Of a stretch of 64,000 bases of DNA, positions 58,681 through 64,000 are shown piece after piece. Within the stretch, counting starts at the first letter, position 1; the number at the start of each line of letters is the position of its first letter. This DNA is from Mycobacterium sp. IS-1590 (GTDB lineage: Bacteria; Actinomycetota; Actinomycetes; Mycobacteriales; Mycobacteriaceae), in NCBI RefSeq assembly GCF_001500025.1, contig NZ_LQIW01000034.1, forward strand, positions 186,001-250,000, given 5' to 3'. The notes under the pieces were generated by a model. The model had not been told where the DNA came from, made no database searches, and worked only from the letters and a program-made list of their open reading frames with translations. The position numbers and the translations under genes are program-made.

Positions 58681-59432
58681 CCGTCTACTTCATCGGCGCC
58701 GGCCCCGGTGCCGCCGACCTGATCACCGTTCGCGGGCAGCGACTGCTGCAGCGCTGCTCGGTCTGCCTCTACGCCGGTTCGATCATGCCCGAGGACCTGC
58801 TCGCGCTGTGCCCGCCGGACGCGCGTGTCGTCGACACCGGGCCGTTGACACTCGACCAGATCATCACCGAACTCTCCGACGCCCACGCCGCGAACCTCGA
58901 TGTGGCGCGGTTGCACTCCGGCGATCCGTCGATCTACAGCGCTCTGGCCGAACAGTGCCGCCGCCTCGACGATCTCGGAATCGACTACGAAATCGTCCCC
59001 GGTGTCCCGGCATTCGCCGCGGCCGCCGCCGCGCTGGGCCGCGAACTCACGGTTCCCGGCGTCGCGCAGACGGTCACCCTGACCCGGGTGGCCACCCTGT
59101 CGACCGCGATGCCGCCGGGGGAGGACCTGCAGACACTGTCGGCGCCCGGCGCCACCCTGGTGCTGCACCTTGCCGCCGCGCAGATCGACACGATCGTCAC
59201 CGAGCTGCTGGCCGGCGGCTATCGGCCCGAAACGCCCTGCGCGGTGGTCGCATTCGCGTCGTGGCCCCAGCAGCAGGTGGTGCGCTGCACGCTGGAGGAT
59301 CTCGCCACGCAGACCAAGGCGGCGGGAATCACTCGCACCGCGGTCATCGTCGCCGGCGATGTGCTGGCGGCCGAGGAGTTCGCCGACAGCTACCTGTACT
59401 CGTCGGGGCGGGTTCGGCGGGGGCGGCACTGA
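58677..59432 (+). CDS. cobM: Precorrin-4 C11-methyltransferase
   Basis: CobM methylates C11 of precorrin-4 using SAM. The 251-residue protein has the tetrapyrrole methylase motifs: TVYFIGAGPGAADLITVRG at the start, LYAGSIMPEDLLALCPP, VARLHSGDPSIYSALAEQ near residue 82 and VPGVPAFAAAAAALGRELT. Length is normal. The ATG overlaps the cobL stop and the gene's stop overlaps cobK by 1 nt, so all three cob genes are translationally coupled. Confidence 0.96.
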   Translation: MTVYFIGAGPGAADLITVRGQRLLQRCSVCLYAGSIMPEDLLALCPPDARVVDTGPLTLDQIITELSDAHAANLDVARLHSGDPSIYSALAEQCRRLDDLGIDYEIVPGVPAFAAAAAALGRELTVPGVAQTVTLTRVATLSTAMPPGEDLQTLSAPGATLVLHLAAAQIDTIVTELLAGGYRPETPCAVVAFASWPQQQVVRCTLEDLATQTKAAGITRTAVIVAGDVLAAEEFADSYLYSSGRVRRGRH

Positions 59433-60175
59433 TGCGAATCCTGTTGCTGGGCGGCACCTCGGAGGCCCGCGCGCTCGCCTCGCGGCTACACCCCGACTTC
59501 GAGGTGATCAGCTCACTCGCCGGGCGGGTACCCGACCCCGCGCTGCCCGTCGGCCAGGTGCGCGTGGGCGGGTTCGGCGGCACCGACGGCCTGCGGAGGT
59601 GGCTGCGCGACGAACAGGTCGACGCCGTCGTGGACGCCACGCACCCGTACGCCGCCACGATGTCCGCCCACGCCGCCGTCGTCTGCGGCGAGCTACGGTT
59701 GCCGCACCTGGTGTTGGCGCGTCCAGCTTGGCCCACCGGTGACGCGATCCTCGTCGAAGACGATCGTGAGGCCGCGAAGGTCGTTGCCGCCGAGGGATTT
59801 CAGCGGGTCTTTTTGACCACCGGCCGGTCTGGCACAGCGGCGTTCCGGGACGTCGAGGCTTGGTTTCTGATCCGCGCCGTCACCGCACCCGATGTCGAGG
59901 ACCTGCCGTTGCGTCATCAGGTCGTGCTGTCGCGTGGGCCGTACCGTTACGACGACGAACTGGCCCTGCTGCGTGAGCACCGCATCGACGCGTTGGTCAC
60001 CAAAAACAGCGGCGGGTCGATGACGCGACCCAAGCTGGATGCCGCCGCCACGCTCGGGGTCGCGGTGGTGATGGTGCAGCGGCCACCCCTGCCGGCGGGA
60101 GTGACGAGCGTCGCCACGGTGGACGAGGCGGTCGACTGGGTCACGGCTTTTCGGACGGCAGCGGCCGGCGACTGA
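59432..60175 (+). CDS. cobK: Precorrin-6A reductase
   Basis: CobK reduces the corrin ring of precorrin-6A with NADPH. The 247-residue protein has ILLLGGTSEARALA at the N-terminus, VDATHPYAATMSAHA near residue 73, FLTTGRSG near residue 128, VLSRGPYRYDDELALL near 168 and TKNSGGSMTRPKLDAA near residue 189. It matches the M. tuberculosis enzyme (244). Of the corrin pathway only these three genes are in the window, so other cob genes must lie elsewhere. Confidence 0.96.
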   Translation: MRILLLGGTSEARALASRLHPDFEVISSLAGRVPDPALPVGQVRVGGFGGTDGLRRWLRDEQVDAVVDATHPYAATMSAHAAVVCGELRLPHLVLARPAWPTGDAILVEDDREAAKVVAAEGFQRVFLTTGRSGTAAFRDVEAWFLIRAVTAPDVEDLPLRHQVVLSRGPYRYDDELALLREHRIDALVTKNSGGSMTRPKLDAAATLGVAVVMVQRPPLPAGVTSVATVDEAVDWVTAFRTAAAGD

Positions 60176-60183
60176 CCGCCGGC
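60164..60183. terminator. Candidate bidirectional terminator hairpin
   Basis: GCCGGCG-ACTGAC-CGCCGGC is a perfect 7-bp stem with a 6-nt loop that contains most of the cobK stop codon, just before the stop of the convergent dioxygenase gene. No U-run. Confidence 0.45.
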
Positions 60184-61113
60184 TCACTGCCGCGCAGCAG
60201 AATGGGCGCCGACCATCAAGGCGGCGAGGTCCTCGGGCTCGAGAAACGACGGCGGAGGTGGCGGCCCCCAGGCGTAGAGGCCCTGCAGACCGTGCAGCAC
60301 CTCGGGGCTCCACAGTTCGTCTTCCGGGACGGTATCCATATCGGAGTAGTACTCCGAGAAGTTGCCCGCCGGATCCTTCAGATACCAGAAGAAGTTCGCG
60401 CCCGCGTAATGGCGCCCGAGACCCCAGACATGGCGTTCGGGATGACCCTCCAGCATCGCTTGAGCGCCGCGGCCGACCTCGTCGATGTCGTCCACCTGCC
60501 AACTGGTGTGATGCATGAAGTTGACCGGCGCAGCCATGACCAGCAGGTTGTGGTGCTCGACGGAGCAGCGTAAAAATGCGGCTTTGTCTCCCATGTAGTC
60601 GCTGATTTTGAATCCCAGGCCGTCGACGAAGAACCGCATCGTCGTTTCGAGGTCGACGGAACCGATCACCGCGTGACCGAGCCTGCTCGGCTGTACCGGT
60701 CCCCGCCGAGCGATGAAAGGTGCGCGGCCCCAACGGTCGATGCGTCCCGGGCCGTTGTACGCGGTGGCAGCGACAGCCGGTTCGACGACGACCCGGGGCC
60801 GGATCTCAACGGTGACCCGCGTGCCGGTGACGGGTTCGTACGTCGAGCACATGACCGTCGAGCACAGGACCTCGGCGCCGAAGGTGGCTATCCGTGTGGC
60901 GATGCGCGCGATGTCGTCTTCGTCGTCGGCCGCGACGGTCAGCTCGACCAGCCGGCGGCTCGGTGAATGCCTGATCTCCAGTTGGTCACCGCCGTTGCGG
61001 GTGGCGAACACGCCGCCCCCGCGGTGCGTGAGGCCGAATTCGGTGTAGTAGGAGACGGTTTCGTCGACGTTGGGTACGCCGATGGTGGCTTTGGCCAAGC
61101 CGTGCAATGCCAT
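60184..61113 (-). CDS. VOC-superfamily extradiol dioxygenase-like protein
   Basis: A 309-residue two-domain vicinal-oxygen-chelate protein similar to 2,3-dihydroxybiphenyl/catechol 2,3-dioxygenases. In the second domain the Fe-binding facial triad is intact: His in RLGHAVIGSVD (near residue 143), His in NFMHHTSWQVDD (near 205), and Glu in GNFSEYYSDMD (near 257). The first domain (LAKATIGVPNVDETVSYYTEFG) is structural. The C-terminus carries a Pro-rich PPPPPSFLEPED. The substrate is unknown, presumably a catechol or steroid-type compound. The ATG at 61113 has GAGGAG 5 nt upstream. Confidence 0.87.
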   Translation of the reverse strand: MALHGLAKATIGVPNVDETVSYYTEFGLTHRGGGVFATRNGGDQLEIRHSPSRRLVELTVAADDEDDIARIATRIATFGAEVLCSTVMCSTYEPVTGTRVTVEIRPRVVVEPAVAATAYNGPGRIDRWGRAPFIARRGPVQPSRLGHAVIGSVDLETTMRFFVDGLGFKISDYMGDKAAFLRCSVEHHNLLVMAAPVNFMHHTSWQVDDIDEVGRGAQAMLEGHPERHVWGLGRHYAGANFFWYLKDPAGNFSEYYSDMDTVPEDELWSPEVLHGLQGLYAWGPPPPPSFLEPEDLAALMVGAHSAARQ

Positions 61114-61275
61114 GGTGCTCCTCGAGAAGTCTGGGGAGTCTGCGTCAAATGGCGAAGGTTTCTGATGCCCTCGATCCAGCGATCCCAAAGACTTCAACGT
61201 CGCAGCGCCCGAGAACGTTCATACGGACTCCGCGGTGCCACGGGTGGGCAGCGACTTCTCACTGCATCCGCTGGC

Positions 61276-62346
61276 CTACCGGTAGGACGCGATGAGCTCC
61301 AGGGTCTGCAGTTCGCGGATGGCCCGGCAACCGCGACTCAACATCGCCAGCATCATCTCGTCGCCGCGCTCGGTCGACGTCGCGAACGCCGTGCCGAGCG
61401 CCACGAGCAGCGGTGCCTGCACCACGCCCAAGCGGTAGTCGTTCCAACAGGTTTCGAGGTCGTAGTCGCCGACGCCGTATCCGATCAGTGCGCGGTGGTA
61501 GCGCTCGACGAGGTCACGCTCGATCTGCGCGCGCACGGTCGGGTCGAGGCTGGTCGCGGTGAAGTACGCCAGGTCGCGCGCGGGCAGGCCGATACCGATG
61601 GTCTGCCAGTCGACCACCGTGATGCGGGTGTGGTCGGGGTCGAACAGCATGTTGTCGAGACGGTAGTCACCGTGCATCAATGCATAACGGTCTGGCTCGG
61701 CCATCAGCCAGTCGGTGACCGAAGCCATTGCCGCGGAGAGTGTTTCCTGGTCCTCGGGGCTTATCGAGGACCCAAGGCGGTCGATCACGATGTCGGCGGC
61801 CATCTTGCAGACGTCACCCATGCCCTTGGCCGCCTCGGTGTCGCCGGGCTTGGGCATGACGATGGCGGACAGGTCCATCCACTCGGGCGCGCACCAACTC
61901 GGGCCGTGCAGTCCGGCCAGCGCTTCGACGGCAAGCTGCGCCTCGACAACACTGCACCCGGCGATCTGGTCGCCCTGTACCGCGGGCGCCATATCGGCGA
62001 GCAGGAGCACGACGTCGGTGCCGTCCTCGGAGATGTCCTGATGGAAACTGCGCGGGACGGGGATGCGCATCCGGTCGGCGATCAGCGAGTAGAACTCGAC
62101 CTCGGAGCGGTATCCCAGCGCCACCCGCTCCCGCACCGCGTCGTCCTGCGCCGACAGCTTGATCGCGAACGAGGCGGGCAGGTCGGTGTCCGCGCCGTAT
62201 GTCGCCGACACTCGATAGGTGGCGCCGGTCTGGCCCGTTCCGATCGGCGTGACCGCGACCGTGTCGACGTCAGCTCCCAGCACCGATCCGAGCCACGCGG
62301 GCGTTACATCTTCGGGCCCCCGTGGAATGGCGAGTGCGGATGTCAC
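61276..62346 (-). CDS. Aminoglycoside-phosphotransferase-fold (APH/ACAD10-like) protein
   Basis: A 356-residue kinase-fold protein of the phosphotransferase (APH) family. The catalytic loop is MHGDYRLDNMLFD near residues 223-235, and the metal-binding VVDWQTIGIGLPARDLAYF follows (Asp in place of DFG). An N-terminal lysine in FAIKLSAQDD near residue 63 is the likely ATP contact. Relatives in actinobacteria are often near acyl-CoA or sterol genes and may phosphorylate hydroxyacyl substrates; antibiotic resistance is not implied. The 162 nt between it and the dioxygenase gene hold no gene I can see. Confidence 0.87.
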   Translation of the reverse strand: MTSALAIPRGPEDVTPAWLGSVLGADVDTVAVTPIGTGQTGATYRVSATYGADTDLPASFAIKLSAQDDAVRERVALGYRSEVEFYSLIADRMRIPVPRSFHQDISEDGTDVVLLLADMAPAVQGDQIAGCSVVEAQLAVEALAGLHGPSWCAPEWMDLSAIVMPKPGDTEAAKGMGDVCKMAADIVIDRLGSSISPEDQETLSAAMASVTDWLMAEPDRYALMHGDYRLDNMLFDPDHTRITVVDWQTIGIGLPARDLAYFTATSLDPTVRAQIERDLVERYHRALIGYGVGDYDLETCWNDYRLGVVQAPLLVALGTAFATSTERGDEMMLAMLSRGCRAIRELQTLELIASYR

Positions 62347-62370
62347 GCGCCGGACATTAACACCCTCGGG

Positions 62371-63129
62371 TCAGAGTCGGGTGAGGCGCAGCCGCCACGA
62401 TTCGGGCCCACGTTCGAGATAGTCGAACGAGATCCGGCCGGCGGTGCGGTCGTGCAGCTGGTGCAGTAGCGGCACCGGATCGTGAGGCGCGACCAGCACC
62501 ATGCTGGCGCCGACAGGAACCGCGTCGAATGCGCCGAATACCGTGGCGTGCCGAATCGAGTGCGGTACGTCGCGTACGTCGAGCACGGGCTCTTCGGCGT
62601 CGGCTGCGCAACCGCAGCTGTGGCCGCCTTCGGCATGGTGGTCGCCGCCGATCAGTTCGTGCATTCCGTCGAGGGAATCGGCGAGCGAGATTTCCGGGTC
62701 GGAGGCGACAATCGGCAGGATCCGGTCGTTCTCGTCGACGAGGTGGGCCTCGAACACGACCCGCAGAGCGTGCCCCGCCGCGGCCGCACGCACGGGTGAG
62801 CGTTCGGTGCGAACCCGGTCCACCAGGTCGCCGATGACGCGGTGCGCGGCGATCATCGACTCGATCAGCGGCCGGGCCCGTTCGGTGTGGGCGGCGGCCG
62901 GGTAGAGGCGGGCCTCTTCGGCTCTGGCGTGTGGCAGCAACTCGCCGGTCAGAAATTCGACGGCCGCGGCGCGCGCCGCGTCGAAGCCGGCGCCGCGCTC
63001 AGCCGCCGACACCATCGCCTCCGTCAGCGCCGTGAGGTATCCGGCCAGCTCAGCGTGGTGATTCTTGACCGTCTCGGCCGCCTCCGCGTCCGCGGGTGTG
63101 GTGGCGACGATCAGCTCGTTGACAGTCAT
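62371..63129 (-). CDS. Hemerythrin (HHE) and DUF2249 two-domain protein
   Basis: A 252-residue protein. Residues about 18-150 form a hemerythrin-like four-helix bundle with candidate di-iron ligands in VKNHHAELAGYL, LLPHARAEEARLYP, MIAAHRVIGDLV and FEAHLVDENDRILP. After a linker with HHAEGGHSCGCAADAEE (possible metal-binding Cys/His) comes a DUF2249 domain (VLDVRDVPHSIRHATVFGAFDAVPVGASMVLVAPHDPVPLLHQL), a TusA-like fold seen with NO- or Fe-linked proteins. It may sense or handle NO, O2 or iron. The ribosome site is GAAAGGA. It is divergent from the HTH regulator and shares its operator region. Confidence 0.87.
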   Translation of the reverse strand: MTVNELIVATTPADAEAAETVKNHHAELAGYLTALTEAMVSAAERGAGFDAARAAAVEFLTGELLPHARAEEARLYPAAAHTERARPLIESMIAAHRVIGDLVDRVRTERSPVRAAAAGHALRVVFEAHLVDENDRILPIVASDPEISLADSLDGMHELIGGDHHAEGGHSCGCAADAEEPVLDVRDVPHSIRHATVFGAFDAVPVGASMVLVAPHDPVPLLHQLHDRTAGRISFDYLERGPESWRLRLTRL

Positions 63130-63168
63130 GATGGATTCCTTTCGGCTGTGCTGGTCCTACACCCAGCA

Positions 63169-63196
63169 ATTTACTACAATAATTTCCGTGGTAAAT
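63169..63196. promoter_or_regulatory. Imperfect inverted repeat, probable operator of the HTH regulator
   Basis: ATTTACTAC (63169-63177) and GTGGTAAAT (63188-63196) are complementary at eight of nine positions, with a 10-nt spacer. The dyad covers the -10 box TACAAT and the GTG start of the HTH gene, and it is AT-rich in a GC-rich genome, as expected of an operator for a dimeric autoregulator. Confidence 0.55.
63175..63180 (+). promoter_or_regulatory. -10 box for a leaderless HTH regulator transcript
   Basis: TACAAT, close to the ideal TANNNT/TATAAT box, ends 7 nt before the GTG at 63188. Confidence 0.6.
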
Positions 63197-63886
63197 ACCG
63201 GATCGCCCCTGGGGCCCTCGCCGACACCGTCGGCGACCGGTCCGGTGCCCTTGTCGGGGCAGCGGTTGAGGGTGCTCGAGCACGTGCGGGCCCACGCCCC
63301 GATCCGAACAGTCGATGCGGCGGCCCAACTGTCGCTGCACCAGAACACCGTCCGCGAGCACCTGGACGCGCTCGTCGACCTCGGCCTCGTCGAGCGCGCC
63401 ACCGAACCCGCCGCCGGGCGCGGCCGGCCCGCGGCGCTGTATCGGCCCTCGGCGGCCGACCCCGCGGTTCGGGTCCGTGACTACGCGGGTCTTGCCACCG
63501 CCCTCGCCGGACACCTCGCCCGCACCAGCCCCGACCCCGAACGCGACGCTCGCGCCGCCGGCATCGAGTGGGGTCGCGAGCTGGCCGACGAGGCGGCACG
63601 CACCGACGGTGATGCGCGCCAAGCGGTCCTCGAAGCGCTGGCCCGGCTGGGCTTCGCCCCCGACGACGAGGGCGCCGAGCGCGGGGTGGCGCTGCGCCGC
63701 TGTCCGCTGCTCGACGCGGCCCGTCGCTATCCGAGCGTGGTCTGCCAGGTCCACCTCGGCATCGTCGAGGGGTTGTTGCAGAGCATCGACGCGCCGACCG
63801 GGCCCGGCCTGGACCTCATCCCGTTCGCCGAGCCCGGCGCCTGCCGGTTGTTCCTTCCCGATCCGGTGGTGAAAAACCATGGCTGA
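63188..63886 (+). CDS. HTH transcriptional regulator with C-terminal cysteines (SufR/ArsR-like)
   Basis: A 232-residue winged-helix regulator. The recognition region is RTVDAAAQLSLHQNTVREHLDALVDLGLVERA near residues 38-70, and the wing is GRGRPAALYRP. The C-terminal half has Cys172 (RRCPLLDAARRYP), Cys186 with a nearby His (VVCQVHLGIVEG) and Cys219 (GACRLFLPD). This spacing resembles the Fe-S-binding half of SufR-type repressors but with one cysteine fewer, so an iron-sulfur or metal cofactor is possible. GTG 63188 is supported by a -10 box 7 nt upstream. It overlaps the next gene by 8 nt. Confidence 0.83.
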   Translation: MVNTGSPLGPSPTPSATGPVPLSGQRLRVLEHVRAHAPIRTVDAAAQLSLHQNTVREHLDALVDLGLVERATEPAAGRGRPAALYRPSAADPAVRVRDYAGLATALAGHLARTSPDPERDARAAGIEWGRELADEAARTDGDARQAVLEALARLGFAPDDEGAERGVALRRCPLLDAARRYPSVVCQVHLGIVEGLLQSIDAPTGPGLDLIPFAEPGACRLFLPDPVVKNHG

Positions 63887-64000
63887 GAGACGGATTCCCG
63901 CCCGCGCGCTGTTTCTGGTGCCCGGCGGATTCGCGTTGCTGGCCGGGCTGGACGCGGGGCTGCTGCAACTCGGACTACCGGCCCCGATCGGCACCGCGAG
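63879..64000 (+). CDS. Membrane protein, 5' end only
   Basis: Only 40 residues are visible before the window ends. They start MAERRIPARALFLVPGGF and continue as a hydrophobic helix (ALLAGLDAGLLQLGLP), so this is the first transmembrane segment of a membrane protein. It overlaps the HTH gene by 8 nt and is translated with it. Actinobacterial genes in this position, next to hemerythrin/DUF2249 genes, are sometimes NnrS-like heme/copper membrane proteins, but 40 residues are too few to say. Confidence 0.6.
   Translation, partial: MAERRIPARALFLVPGGFALLAGLDAGLLQLGLPAPIGTA

Noticed and set aside
61276..62346. Aminoglycoside resistance gene
   Set aside because: The APH fold is present, but the environment and sequence fit the broad actinobacterial phosphotransferase family, with no sign of a mobile element.

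Overview
The window is GC-rich (roughly two-thirds G+C) chromosomal DNA from a mycobacterium, most likely a fast-growing Mycobacterium/Mycolicibacterium. The evidence is the gene content and order: a mycothiol ligase (mshC), the complete Pup-proteasome locus (mpa, dop, pup, prcB, prcA, pafA, pafB, pafC), LppL, LppK, an Mtb12-type antigen and cobLMK. The order broadly follows the Mycobacterium tuberculosis H37Rv block from about Rv2141c down to Rv2070c. No insertion sequence, prophage, CRISPR array or rRNA is visible. The only tRNA seen is tRNA-Leu(GAG).

Layout. 1-4.6 kb: 3' end of a NarK nitrate transporter and a fused assimilatory nitrate reductase (nasN). 4.6-9.7 kb: tRNA-Leu, an M20 peptidase, a PEBP protein, a 42-residue basic protein, pyrD, a DUF5703 protein, lppL and a small conserved protein. 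9.7-15.7 kb: uppP, a phosphatase, DUF3090, an SCO1664-type kinase-like protein, cysQ, mshC and an SDR. 15.7-25.7 kb: a PAC2 protein, metH behind a putative S-adenosylhomocysteine (SAH) riboswitch, a HAD phosphatase, a sugar permease with a CRP-like site, a KstD-like flavoprotein, and hisE-hisG. 25.8-32 kb: accessory enzymes (flavin disulfide reductase, SnoaL-like, flavodoxin, SRPBCC/ArsR module, YiaA/B protein, thioesterase) and a RecB-type nuclease. 32-50.4 kb: trmI, DUF503, lppK, an Mtb12 homologue, then the proteasome and pupylation genes, with two membrane paralogues and an EspC-like/DUF1023 type VII secretion-like pair between them. 49-56 kb: tatA, tatC, helY, a DUF4333 protein, a 5'-3' exonuclease, pepE. 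56-60 kb: an F420/biliverdin-reductase-like protein, a DprE2-like SDR and cobL-cobM-cobK. 60-64 kb: a VOC dioxygenase, a phosphotransferase, a hemerythrin-DUF2249 protein divergent from a cysteine-containing HTH regulator, and the start of a membrane protein.

How the genes fit together. CobLMK makes the corrin ring used by MetH, and the putative SAH-sensing leader of metH would couple methionine synthesis to spent SAM. CysQ and MshC belong to sulfur and mycothiol metabolism. Dop activates Pup, PafA attaches it, and Mpa feeds pupylated proteins into PrcBA; PafB and PafC are DNA-damage regulators. UppP recycles the C55/C50 lipid carrier. The last genes look like an iron/NO-linked unit.

Most interesting signals: the putative SAH riboswitch at metH; a 25-26 bp dispersed element that has tandemly triplicated the hisG start region and sits inverted at the SDR/cobL junction; a uniform set of promoter -10 boxes placed 6-8 nt before start codons, implying leaderless mRNAs; and an apparent operator between the hemerythrin and HTH genes.
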